Positions 1 to 7,516 of a DNA stretch of 11,621 nucleotides are shown piece after piece. The position numbers and the translations under genes are program-made. Origin of the DNA: an uncultured Prochlorococcus sp. (GTDB taxonomy: Bacteria > Cyanobacteriota > Cyanobacteriia > PCC-6307 > Cyanobiaceae); NCBI GenBank assembly GCA_902615165.1, contig CACMNZ010000020.1:1-11621 (forward strand), written 5' to 3'. The notes under the pieces were generated by a model that saw only the letters and a list, made by a program, of their open reading frames with translations, searched no databases and was not told where the DNA came from. Each line of letters starts with the position of its first letter. The first letter of the stretch is position 1.

Positions 1-296
1 AGAGTTGCTTTAGGCACAGCACCAACAACGGTATCAACCTTTTGACCTCCTTTAAAGATCATTAATGTAGGAATACTTCTAATTCCGTATTGACTGGCTA
101 CATTTGGATTCTCATCTGTGTTTAATTTAAAAACTTTAATTTTCCCTTCAAAGTCTTTTGAGATTTCTTCAACAACTGGGGCAACCATCCTACATGGACC
201 GCACCATGGTGCCCAAAAATCAACCAATACTGGTAGATCACTTTGCAGTACATCCTTGTCAAATGAAGAATCAGTTACGGCTGGAGCTGATGACAT
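1..296 (-). CDS. trxA: Thioredoxin (5' part of gene; C-terminal end cut by window)
   Basis: Small cytoplasmic thiol-disulfide oxidoreductase that passes electrons from thioredoxin reductase to target protein disulfides. The minus strand starts at an ATG (294-296) and reads for 98 residues without a stop to the window edge; thioredoxins are about 105-110 residues, so only some ten C-terminal residues are missing. The active site WCGPC is at residues 31-35 inside the typical [11 protein letters not shown] context, and the cis-proline motif IPT is at 75-77, followed by the FKGG strand-turn. An AAAAGGAA Shine-Dalgarno-like stretch (complement of 307-314) precedes the ATG. It lies downstream of Yfr1 on the same strand, but the Yfr1 terminator and a promoter-like sequence suggest its own transcript. 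Assignment to the canonical m-type TrxA is inferred from the motif and brevity. Confidence 0.96.
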   Translation of the reverse strand, partial: MSSAPAVTDSSFDKDVLQSDLPVLVDFWAPWCGPCRMVAPVVEEISKDFEGKIKVFKLNTDENPNVASQYGIRSIPTLMIFKGGQKVDTVVGAVPKAT

Positions 297-351
297 AATT
301 TAAGTATTCCTTTTGAAAATTTAGCAGGCAATTCTTTTAAGTGATGATTTC

Positions 352-379
352 ATTACAGATAAAATAATATAAGTAACAA
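352..379 (-). promoter_or_regulatory. Candidate trxA promoter
   Basis: On the minus strand, TTGTTA (374-379) and TGTAAT (352-357) are separated by 16 bases and resemble the -35 and -10 boxes of a housekeeping sigma factor. Transcription would start near 345, giving a leader of roughly 50 bases before the trxA ATG. The site lies immediately downstream of the Yfr1 terminator, where a separate promoter for trxA would be needed. Pattern match only, in AT-rich DNA. Confidence 0.42.
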
Positions 380-386
380 AATATCT

Positions 387-409
387 AAAAAAAGCCCGAT
401 TAATCGGGC
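387..409 (-). terminator. Rho-independent terminator of Yfr1 (possibly also guaB read-through)
   Basis: A perfect 16-base palindrome (394-409) folds on the minus strand into a 6-bp stem, GCCCGA pairing with TCGGGC around a TTAA loop, followed directly by seven T residues (complement of 387-393). It forms the 3' hairpin of Yfr1. I see no other good terminator between the guaB stop and this point, so it may also stop guaB transcripts. Confidence 0.9.
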
Positions 410-442
410 GATTTAGTGTGTGAGGAGTATGGGGTTTCCCCC
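387..442 (-). ncRNA. yfr1: Yfr1 small regulatory RNA
   Basis: Short trans-acting RNA conserved across cyanobacteria. Read on the minus strand, the sequence gives a 5' hairpin with CCCC paired to GGGG closed by a GAAA-type loop (about 431-442), then the single-stranded motif ACTCCTCACACAC (complement of 416-428), a short AT spacer, and the terminator hairpin with a T tract (387-409). This hairpin / ultraconserved motif / hairpin architecture, the length of about 54-56 nt and the location between guaB and trxA are the hallmarks of Yfr1. From established knowledge, the CU/CA-rich motif base-pairs with target mRNAs, including outer-membrane porin (som) messages in Prochlorococcus MED4. The exact 5' end is inferred from the promoter, and could be 442-444. 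Confidence 0.95.
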
Positions 443-450
443 ATTATTTT

Positions 451-480
451 ATAATAACTCCTAATTAGAAAATTTTTCAA
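451..480 (-). promoter_or_regulatory. Promoter of Yfr1
   Basis: On the minus strand TTGAAA (475-480) and TATTAT (451-456) are separated by 18 bases, a good housekeeping-type -35/-10 pair. The -10 ends about 8 bases before the G run that should be the first transcribed bases of Yfr1 (near 442-444). Agreement between promoter position and the RNA 5' end supports both calls. Confidence 0.65.
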
Positions 481-524
481 TTTAATACTTAATTAACTAA
501 GAAGTATGATTTTGCTCTAGATAA

Positions 525-1688
525 TTACTTACCCATTCCAAGCTGCTGAGCTTTTTGATAAACCTTACCCTCTGTAAGAAGCGATGGTGCGATAACTATT
601 TCAACTTCTTGCATTTCTTTAATATTTTTTGCCCCAAGAGTACTCATTGAGGTTCTAATAGCTCCTAATAAGTTATGTGTCCCATCATCAAGTAAAGCAG
701 GGCCTTTAATTATTCTTTCTAAGGATCCTGTAGAACCAACTTCAATTCTGGTACCCCTTGGCAATACTGGACTTGGAGTAGCCATACCCCAGTGAAATCC
801 TTTACCTGGAGCATTTGAGGATTTAGCTATTGGGGATCCAATCATTACAGCATCTGATCCACATGCTAAACATTTACAGATATCTCCTCCCGTTACAATT
901 CCTCCATCACCAATAATAGGAATGTAACGACCACTTTCTTTAAAGTAATCATTTCTTGCCGCACTACAATCAGCAATTGCAGTTGCTTGAGGAATTCCTA
1001 TTCCCAATACTCCTCTTGATGTACATGCTGCTCCAGGTCCTATCCCAACCATTAAACCTGCGACTCCAGCCTCCATGAGAAGTTTTGCAACTTCGTAAGT
1101 AACACAATTTCCTGCTATAACTGGGGCATTCATAGATTGGCAGAGATCTTTAATATTTAAGGTTTCCTTACCTTCCATTCCAAGATGTTCAGTTGAAACA
1201 ACTGTTCCTTGAAGAAAAAATAAATCTAATTTGGAATTATTAAGTATTTCTTTAAACTTAATAGCAGCTTGAGGAGTCCCACTAAAAGCAGCAATACCTC
1301 CTCCTTCTTTGACCTCATTTATTCTTTGTAAAATCAATCCCTCCTTGACGGGTTCACTGTATATCTTCTGCATTAACGGAACGAAATCATTCTTCCCGAC
1401 TGATGCTATTTGGTTCAATATTTCATCAGGATTTTCATATCTTGTTTGTATACCCTCCATATTAATAACACCTATGGAACCCAATTTTGTGAGTTCTACA
1501 GCTGTATTGACATCAACAACACTGTCCATGGCACTAGCTACGATCGGAACTTCTCTTTTGATATCACCTATTGACCAAGAAGGATCAGTCAAATCGTAAT
1601 CAAGTGTTCTATTCCCAGGGACTAAAGCTATTTCATCAATGCCATAAGCCCTTCTGACTTTTTTATTTAAACCAAGTTCAATATTCAC
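525..1688 (-). CDS. guaB: GuaB3-type IMP dehydrogenase-family protein
   Basis: Member of the IMP dehydrogenase/GMP reductase TIM-barrel family, expected to act in the cytoplasm on the guanine nucleotide branch (IMP to XMP, NAD-dependent). At 387 residues it is about 100 shorter than canonical GuaB: there is no room for the paired CBS domains, and the sequence runs through the barrel without them. Visible motifs are ASAMDSV at 51-57, the loop GIGPGAACTSRGVLGIGIPQ with the likely catalytic Cys222, the phosphate-binding GDGG at 260-263, and GSDAVMIG at 277-284. The start is GTG (complement of 1686-1688); only a weak AAAGAG-like ribosome site precedes it, and no upstream in-frame ATG is available. 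It is divergent from gyrA and lies upstream of Yfr1 on the same strand. The length and motifs fit the cyanobacterial GuaB3 group rather than GMP reductase; substrate specificity is inferred. Confidence 0.9.
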   Translation of the reverse strand: MNIELGLNKKVRRAYGIDEIALVPGNRTLDYDLTDPSWSIGDIKREVPIVASAMDSVVDVNTAVELTKLGSIGVINMEGIQTRYENPDEILNQIASVGKNDFVPLMQKIYSEPVKEGLILQRINEVKEGGGIAAFSGTPQAAIKFKEILNNSKLDLFFLQGTVVSTEHLGMEGKETLNIKDLCQSMNAPVIAGNCVTYEVAKLLMEAGVAGLMVGIGPGAACTSRGVLGIGIPQATAIADCSAARNDYFKESGRYIPIIGDGGIVTGGDICKCLACGSDAVMIGSPIAKSSNAPGKGFHWGMATPSPVLPRGTRIEVGSTGSLERIIKGPALLDDGTHNLLGAIRTSMSTLGAKNIKEMQEVEIVIAPSLLTEGKVYQKAQQLGMGK

Positions 1689-1856
1689 GGAATTTTTCTC
1701 TTTATTCTGAATAAATTAACAACTAAAGGGGTAATAAGCCAAGGTTTATTCAAAAACAACAGTTTTTATTTTGATTTGTGTGTAAATGTGAGTATTTGGG
1801 AATTAAATAAATATTTTTTTTTATTCATTATGACAATCAGCGATTATTATTAAAAA

Positions 1857-1861
1857 AAGGA
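1857..1861 (+). promoter_or_regulatory. Ribosome binding site of gyrA
   Basis: AAGGA lies seven bases before the ATG at 1869 and supports that start. Most genes in this window lack such a clear Shine-Dalgarno sequence. Confidence 0.7.
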
Positions 1862-1868
1862 TTTTTAT

Positions 1869-4466
1869 ATGTCTGATATTTTAGATTCTGATAACTCAGG
1901 ATTAAGCGAAGATAATGACCGAATTATTCAGACTGACCTAAGAAACGAGATGTCTCGCTCATACCTTGAGTATGCAATGAGCGTTATAGTCGGCCGTGCT
2001 CTTCCAGATGCAAGAGATGGATTAAAACCTGTTCATAGAAGGATTCTTTATGCAATGTATGAACTTGGTTTAACTAGTGGTAGACCATACAGAAAATGTG
2101 CAAGAGTCGTTGGAGAAGTACTAGGTAAATACCACCCTCATGGCGATACTGCTGTTTATGATGCTTTGGTTAGGATGGCTCAGGATTTCTCTATGAGGAT
2201 GCCACTCATCGATGGGCATGGAAACTTTGGTTCTGTTGATAACGACCCTCCAGCAGCAATGAGATATACAGAATCTCGTTTACAGTCTCTTACAGATGAA
2301 AGTTTACTAGAGGATATTGAATCTGAAACTGTAGATTTCTCCGATAATTTTGATGGTTCTCAGCAAGAACCAACAGTTTTACCTGCTAGGATTCCTCAAC
2401 TACTACTAAATGGATCATCTGGAATAGCAGTAGGAATGGCAACTAACATTCCACCTCATAACTTAGGGGAATTAATCAATGGTCTTAAATCAATCATCAA
2501 TAACCCTTCGATTGAAGATAGAGAACTTTTTGAAATAATTAAGGGTCCTGATTTTCCCACAGGTGGTCAAATCTTAGGTAGAGATGGTATCAGAGAAACT
2601 TTCAAGACAGGGCGGGGTTCAATAACCATGAGAGGTGTAGCAAATATTGAGCAAATTAAATCTAGTGGTAGATCAGAAAAAGATGCAGTAATAATTACAG
2701 AGCTCCCATTTCAAACTAATAAAGCTGCATTAATAGAAAGAATTGCTGACTTGGTTAATGAAAAAAAGTTAGAAGGTATTTCTGATATAAGAGATGAAAG
2801 TGATCGAGACGGAATGAGGATTGTTATTGAACTAAAAAGGGATGCTTACCCACAAGTAGTTTTAAATAATTTATTTAAGTTAACACCTCTACAAAATAAC
2901 TTTAGTGCAAATATCCTTGCATTAGTAAAAGGAGAGCCCACAACACTTTCACTGAGGAAAATGTTAGATGTATTTCTAGACTTCAGAGTGGAGACAATAA
3001 GGCGAAGAACAGGATTTTTATTAAAAAAGGCTGAAGAGAGGGATCACATTGTAAAAGGTCTTTTATTAGCATTGGATGCCATGGATGAGATTATTAATCT
3101 TATAAGATCAGCAAAAGATACAGTTTCAGCCAGAGAAAAATTACAAACTGATCATGAGTTATCTGCCACACAAGCAGAAGCTATTTTACAAATGCAATTA
3201 AGAAGATTAACAGCACTAGAAGCAGATAAAATCAAAGGGGAACATGATGAGTTAACAAGAAAAATCAACTTATATCAGCAAATATTGAATAGTAAAGAAA
3301 GAATTTTTGAAATTATTCTTGAAGAACTTAATAAAATCAATGAAAGATTTTCCTCTCCAAGAAAAACAGAAATACTTGATTTAGGAGGTGGTTTAGATGA
3401 TATTGATCTTATTGCTAATGACAGATCTGTAGTTTTATTGACTGAAGCAGGTTATTTAAAAAGAATGCCTGTTAATGAATTCGAATCTACAAGTCGTGGG
3501 TCTAGAGGTAAAGCTGGAACAAAGACACAAGAAGATGATGAAGTAAAACTATTTATAAGCTGTAATGACCATGATACTCTTTTGCTCTTTAGTGATAGAG
3601 GGGTATCTTATGCTTTGCCAGCATATAGAGTTCCCATGAGTAGCAGAACAGCTAAAGGTACTCCATCAGTTCAACTTCTCCCAATACCAAGAGAAGAAAA
3701 GATAACCTCGCTAGTTGCAGTAGATTCTTTTGATAACGATTGTTATCTATTAATGCTAACCAAGGCTGGATTTATAAAAAGAACTTCACTTTCTGCTTTC
3801 TCAAAAATTCGATCAAATGGCTTAATAGCAATAAATCTTGAGGATGGAGATGCTTTAACTTGGGTTAGGTTATCAAAAGAAGGTGACAGTGTTTTGATTG
3901 GATCAAGAACGGGTATGGCAATTCATTTCAGGCTAGATATTAATGAATTAAGACCACTAGGCAGGACGGCAAGGGGAGTTAAATCTATGAACCTTAGGAA
4001 AGGAGACAATCTTGTATCCATGGATGTTTTAACATCGGATTTAGTTGATCAATTAGCTAAAAGTGAAGATCTCACGAAAGAGTCTGACGAAAATCTAGAA
4101 GTTAACTCTTCAGAAGGTCCTTGGGTACTAATAGCCAGCGCATTTGGACTTGGTAAAAGAGTACCTGTAACTCAATTTAGATTGCAAAAAAGAGCAGGCA
4201 TGGGCTTGAGAGCTATAAAATTCAGAATTAAAGATGATGTATTAGTTTGTTTGAAGGTCCTTGGAGAAGGGGAAGAATTACTTTTTGTGACCGAAAGAGG
4301 CGTGATAGTGAGAACAAACGCAGATAAGATATCTCAGCAATCTAGAGCCGCTACTGGAGTAAGATTACAAAGATTAGATGAGGGTGATCATTTATCAGAA
4401 GTTGTATTAGTTCCTCATGAACAAACAGAAGAAACAGACCAATTCAACCAAGGCAAAGAAAATTAA
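1869..4466 (+). CDS. gyrA: DNA gyrase subunit A (type IIA topoisomerase A subunit)
   Basis: Breakage-reunion subunit which with GyrB forms the A2B2 enzyme that supercoils DNA using ATP. The 865-residue length is typical. The N-terminal winged-helix region holds [27 protein letters not shown] (32-58) and the catalytic tyrosine Y133 in [10 protein letters not shown]. The quinolone-pocket helix [10 protein letters not shown] has Thr94 where E. coli has Ser83, and Asp98 at the E. coli Asp87 position. The tower and coiled-coil region extends to about 510, followed by a C-terminal beta-pinwheel with repeated blades, including the GyrA-like SRTAKGTP and [12 protein letters not shown]. The first-blade GyrA box (QRRGGKG in E. 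coli) is degenerate here: SRGSRGKAG at 542-550, with a second box-like QKRAGMG at 773-779. A ParC-like role cannot be fully excluded because cyanobacteria often carry two such paralogues. crtL follows after 23 bases and could be co-transcribed. Confidence 0.95.
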   Translation: MSDILDSDNSGLSEDNDRIIQTDLRNEMSRSYLEYAMSVIVGRALPDARDGLKPVHRRILYAMYELGLTSGRPYRKCARVVGEVLGKYHPHGDTAVYDALVRMAQDFSMRMPLIDGHGNFGSVDNDPPAAMRYTESRLQSLTDESLLEDIESETVDFSDNFDGSQQEPTVLPARIPQLLLNGSSGIAVGMATNIPPHNLGELINGLKSIINNPSIEDRELFEIIKGPDFPTGGQILGRDGIRETFKTGRGSITMRGVANIEQIKSSGRSEKDAVIITELPFQTNKAALIERIADLVNEKKLEGISDIRDESDRDGMRIVIELKRDAYPQVVLNNLFKLTPLQNNFSANILALVKGEPTTLSLRKMLDVFLDFRVETIRRRTGFLLKKAEERDHIVKGLLLALDAMDEIINLIRSAKDTVSAREKLQTDHELSATQAEAILQMQLRRLTALEADKIKGEHDELTRKINLYQQILNSKERIFEIILEELNKINERFSSPRKTEILDLGGGLDDIDLIANDRSVVLLTEAGYLKRMPVNEFESTSRGSRGKAGTKTQEDDEVKLFISCNDHDTLLLFSDRGVSYALPAYRVPMSSRTAKGTPSVQLLPIPREEKITSLVAVDSFDNDCYLLMLTKAGFIKRTSLSAFSKIRSNGLIAINLEDGDALTWVRLSKEGDSVLIGSRTGMAIHFRLDINELRPLGRTARGVKSMNLRKGDNLVSMDVLTSDLVDQLAKSEDLTKESDENLEVNSSEGPWVLIASAFGLGKRVPVTQFRLQKRAGMGLRAIKFRIKDDVLVCLKVLGEGEELLFVTERGVIVRTNADKISQQSRAATGVRLQRLDEGDHLSEVVLVPHEQTEETDQFNQGKEN

Positions 4467-4489
4467 TAGAAAATGGTTTATTAGATAAT

Positions 4490-5701
4490 ATGGAAATTCT
4501 TGATATTCTAATTTTAGGTTCCGGGCCTGCAGCACTATGCTTGGCTTCAGAATTAGCCAAGCAAAATCTAAACATTAAGGGCATATCAACTAAATCTCCA
4601 AATGAAAAATGGGAGAATACATATGGTATTTGGGCTTCTGAACTAGAGGAATTAGGATTAGAGTCTTTGTTATCTCATCGATGGTGCAAAACAGTTAGTT
4701 TTTTTGGAAATGGCGAGAATAAAAAGGAAGATAATCCTACAAAACATAATTATGATTATGGCTTGATAAATCAAGAAGCTTTTCAAAATGAACTTTTGAA
4801 AAAGTGTAATGGGATTGAATGGTTGAATGAAACAGCAAAAGATATTAAGGAGAAAAAAAAACTATCTGAAGTTATTTGTTTTTCAGGTCTAAGAATAAAA
4901 GCGAGGTTAGTCATTGACGCAAGTGGTCATAAAAGTAATTTTATAAAAAGACCAGTCCAAAATGAAATCGCTCAACAAGCTGCGTATGGGATTGTAGGTA
5001 AATTTTCATCGCCACCAGTTAAGAAGGATCAGTTTGTTTTAATGGATTTTCGTCCAAATCATTTAAACAAAGAAGAAAAGTTATCATCTCCTTCCTTTCT
5101 TTATGCAATGGATCTTGGAAATGAAACTTTTTTTGTTGAAGAAACATCATTAGCCAGTTATCCTGCCTTATCCCAAGAGAATCTCAAAAAAAGACTTTTT
5201 AAAAGATTAAATAGCAAGGGTATTCAGGTAAATGAAATTTTTCATGAAGAGAATTGCCTTTTCCCAATGAATTTACCCCTCCCATTTAAAAAACAATTTG
5301 TACTTGGTTTTGGAGGGTCTGCAAGCATGGTGCATCCTGCATCAGGATACATGATCGGATCTTTATTAAGAAGAGCTCCACTCCTTGCAAGAAAATTAGC
5401 AATCTTTTTAAAAGAACCTAATCTTACTTCTCTTGAACTTGCAACAAAAGGTTGGGAGATCCTATGGCCTTACGAGTTAATACAAAGGCATAAACTTTAC
5501 CAATATGGTTTAAGAAGATTAATGAGTTTTGATGAAAGTAGGTTAAGAAGCTTTTTCTCAAATTTCTTTAGATTATCGACCAATGAATGGGTAGGTTTTC
5601 TTACTAATACACTTCCACTTCCAAAACTAATTTACGTGATGAGTAAGATGTTTATAAATTCACCTCTTAAAGTAAAACTGGGAATGCTTAAGTTAAATTA
5701 G
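4490..5701 (+). CDS. crtL: Lycopene beta-cyclase (CrtL-b type)
   Basis: Membrane-associated FAD-dependent flavoprotein that cyclises the ends of lycopene to give beta-carotene, the precursor of zeaxanthin. The 403-residue product starts with an FAD dinucleotide-binding motif (GSGPAA, 10-15). It has the lycopene cyclase signatures WENTYGIW (41-48), IDASGH (142-147), FLYAMDLG (203-210), the essential FxEET motif (215-219), ENCLFPMNLPLP (254-265) and HPASGYMIGSLLRRAP (282-297). These resemble the cyanobacterial beta-cyclase CrtL-b, and WENTYGIW is characteristic. Prochlorococcus also has an epsilon/beta cyclase (CrtL-e), so ring specificity is inferred from sequence resemblance only. No good ribosome site precedes the ATG, which lies 23 bases after the gyrA stop and suggests translation from a gyrA-linked mRNA or a leaderless message. 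Its stop is 6 bases from the end of the convergent GH57 gene. Confidence 0.93.
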   Translation: MEILDILILGSGPAALCLASELAKQNLNIKGISTKSPNEKWENTYGIWASELEELGLESLLSHRWCKTVSFFGNGENKKEDNPTKHNYDYGLINQEAFQNELLKKCNGIEWLNETAKDIKEKKKLSEVICFSGLRIKARLVIDASGHKSNFIKRPVQNEIAQQAAYGIVGKFSSPPVKKDQFVLMDFRPNHLNKEEKLSSPSFLYAMDLGNETFFVEETSLASYPALSQENLKKRLFKRLNSKGIQVNEIFHEENCLFPMNLPLPFKKQFVLGFGGSASMVHPASGYMIGSLLRRAPLLARKLAIFLKEPNLTSLELATKGWEILWPYELIQRHKLYQYGLRRLMSFDESRLRSFFSNFFRLSTNEWVGFLTNTLPLPKLIYVMSKMFINSPLKVKLGMLKLN

Positions 5702-5707
5702 TATTTT

Positions 5708-7291
5708 TTATTTTCGCCAATCATCAATATTGATATCTGGGAAAACTTTATCTTCTTCCTCAATATCTTCAAGAAATTTTAAATTAATATTAGAATAATT
5801 TTTAATCATTTCAACTATTTTCCAGAACCTGAACAAATGTCTTTCTATCCTCTCTTTTGCGAGCTCAGTTGTAGTTCCAGCTCTTAGGATAAAACTCCAA
5901 TCAGATGACTCAGAGAGAAGTAATTCTCTAGCTGCTTGCTTAAAAAGTCTTGAAGATAAGTCATTATTAAAATTTTTCGAGCATAAATCTACAAAAGTTG
6001 AGCCTGCTTTTGTGATCTCTGGAACAATCCACGCATTTGCATCATTAATCCAGTAATTATGGTAACCTCCTTGTCCCCAGCTTGATGGTGATGGATCGCA
6101 AATCTGAAGATTTGGCTTTTGAAGTAAGAATTCTTTTAAATTTGTAAGCTTTATTGAATATTTAGTAGATTTCTTTAAAATATTTTCAATAAAAAAAGGT
6201 CCCTCATACCACCAATGACCAAATAACTCTGCATCAAATGGAGCAACCAATAAGGGCTTAAAGGAAGAGGATAATGTTAATTTTTTTAATTGTTTGGATC
6301 TCGCGAGAAGATAAGAATCAGCATGTTCTACAACTTTCTTTTTGGCTTCATTTTCTAAGTAAAACGCCTTTTCCCCTAACGGTATCTTATCATCTGTAAT
6401 CTTATGAAACTTCAAACCCAAAGGTCTTTTAGTTGAGATGCCTTTCTTTTGAAGTTTGGAGATAGGCAATTCCCATCCCAAATCTTTATGAAATTCCCTA
6501 TAAACTTTATCTCCTGGGAACCCATCTTTTGCAGACCAAACGGGTAAAGTTGATTCACTATCTCTTCCAAAGAAGGCAACTCCTTTTTTCGTGCATATTG
6601 GAGCATAAACACCATACCTAGGCCTTGGTGTAGCGTTTAAAATACCGTGACCATCTAAGATTGCATATCTAATTCCTGAATTGAATAGCATTTCATCTAA
6701 ATTCTCATAATATGCACATTCAGGTAACCAAATACCTAAAGGCTTAGTTCCAAAAATATTTTCGTGGTTCCTAATGGCTGTATTAATTTGTCCTTTAACA
6801 GTTTCTGGATTCTCCCTTAAAATGGGCAAATATCCGTGGGTAGCAGCACAAGTAAGAATATCCAAATTTCCAGAGCTATTTAAAACTCTAAACTTCTCAA
6901 TTAAATTTCCAGAACATTTTTGCCAATACAAGTATTTGTCATTAATATTATTCATTAAAAATCTAGAGGCATTTTTTTCTTCTTTTGGCAGATCGTTTAA
7001 GAAATCATTTCTTGTTTCAATCCAGCTTGGGAATGTTTCTTGAATTTTTTTATCATTTAGAAGTGATAATAACGTCGGAGACAAACTAATAGTAAGTTTG
7101 GTATTTAAAGGATTTTCATTTTTGGAAGATTCTATTGATTGAAGTAGTGGTATATAACATTCCAAAATCGCTTGAAATAACCAATCCTCTTCTAAGGAGT
7201 TTTTTTCATTTTTTCTGACATACGGAAGATGAGCATGTAAAACTATAGCCAACTGGCCTAAAAGATTATTTTTCGAGTATTGCCCATTCAT
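5708..7291 (-). CDS. GH57 family (DUF1957) glucan branching-enzyme-like protein
   Basis: Cytoplasmic glycoside hydrolase family 57 protein, probably acting on glycogen as a 1,4-alpha-glucan branching enzyme or related glucanotransferase/hydrolase. The 527-residue length matches GH57 branching enzymes. Conserved regions appear in order: AIVLHAHLPYVR (15-26), with the two active-site histidines H19 and H21; the nucleophile region GIWLPECAY (186-194) with Glu191; the acid/base region FDAELFGHWWYEGP (352-365) with Asp353; SSWGQGGYHNYW (403-414); and SESSDWSF (460-467). The region between about 220 and 260, where true branching enzymes carry a functional loop, does not allow me to decide between branching and hydrolysis. 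The ATG (complement of 7289-7291) lacks a clear ribosome site. It converges on crtL and diverges from leuA, so it is probably a single-gene transcript. Confidence 0.88.
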   Translation of the reverse strand: MNGQYSKNNLLGQLAIVLHAHLPYVRKNEKNSLEEDWLFQAILECYIPLLQSIESSKNENPLNTKLTISLSPTLLSLLNDKKIQETFPSWIETRNDFLNDLPKEEKNASRFLMNNINDKYLYWQKCSGNLIEKFRVLNSSGNLDILTCAATHGYLPILRENPETVKGQINTAIRNHENIFGTKPLGIWLPECAYYENLDEMLFNSGIRYAILDGHGILNATPRPRYGVYAPICTKKGVAFFGRDSESTLPVWSAKDGFPGDKVYREFHKDLGWELPISKLQKKGISTKRPLGLKFHKITDDKIPLGEKAFYLENEAKKKVVEHADSYLLARSKQLKKLTLSSSFKPLLVAPFDAELFGHWWYEGPFFIENILKKSTKYSIKLTNLKEFLLQKPNLQICDPSPSSWGQGGYHNYWINDANAWIVPEITKAGSTFVDLCSKNFNNDLSSRLFKQAARELLLSESSDWSFILRAGTTTELAKERIERHLFRFWKIVEMIKNYSNINLKFLEDIEEEDKVFPDINIDDWRK

Positions 7292-7352
7292 ACTTTTTAA
7301 ATTTATGCCTATAGTTCTATAAAAAATTGAAATTATTTTCTATTGAAAGAAG

Positions 7353-7443
7353 ACTTTAATCCTAAAAGAATACTTTAAAAATTAAAGTATTTGATTTTTT
7401 TTTTCAGAATTTTAACCAATATTGTTTAAGTTATAAACTTTAA
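7353..7443. promoter_or_regulatory. Dyad and ACTTTAA repeats in the GH57/leuA divergent spacer
   Basis: A near-perfect palindrome at 7369-7391 has 10-bp arms AATACTTTAA and TTAAAGTATT around AAA, followed on the plus strand by TTGA and a run of ten T residues. The core heptamer ACTTTAA also occurs at 7353-7359 and 7437-7443 on the plus strand, besides 7372-7378, with its complement at 7382-7388. The location between two divergent genes would suit a shared operator. Hairpin plus T tract also resembles an AT-only terminator, though no obvious upstream plus-strand transcript needs one. Base composition raises the chance of accidental symmetry. Confidence 0.4.
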
Positions 7444-7466
7444 GCAAATTTTTATTGAACTAAATC

Positions 7467-7495
7467 TAGTCAAATTTTTTTTATTAGCTTAATAT
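7467..7495 (+). promoter_or_regulatory. Candidate leuA promoter
   Basis: TAGTCA (7467-7472) and TAATAT (7490-7495) with a 17-base spacer weakly match housekeeping -35/-10 boxes (four of six positions each). Transcription would start close to 7502, leaving a leader of about 15 bases before the leuA ATG, in line with the absence of a Shine-Dalgarno sequence. Speculative. Confidence 0.3.
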
Positions 7496-7516
7496 GAGCT
7501 TAGTTTATTCCCTCTA

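Noticed and set aside
118..303. 61-residue plus-strand frame across trxA
   Set aside because: Antisense shadow of the clearly recognisable thioredoxin gene.
429..450. Plus-strand terminator (ATGGGG / CCCCAT hairpin followed by TATTTTATA)
   Set aside because: No plus-strand gene ends here, the U tract is poor, and the hairpin is the 5' stem-loop of Yfr1 on the other strand.
485..507. Inverted repeat ATACTT / AAGTAT downstream of guaB as its terminator
   Set aside because: The six-pair stem is almost all A-T with an 11-base loop and no proper T run on the minus strand; too weak to call.
1778..1792. Possible Yfr1 target site upstream of gyrA (GTGTGT and TGTGAG)
   Set aside because: Only two separate six-base matches to the Yfr1 complement, about 80 bases before the start and possibly outside the mRNA; expected by chance.
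1830..1853. Seven-codon ORF directly upstream of gyrA
   Set aside because: No ribosome site and not rich in any one amino acid; no evidence of a leader peptide.
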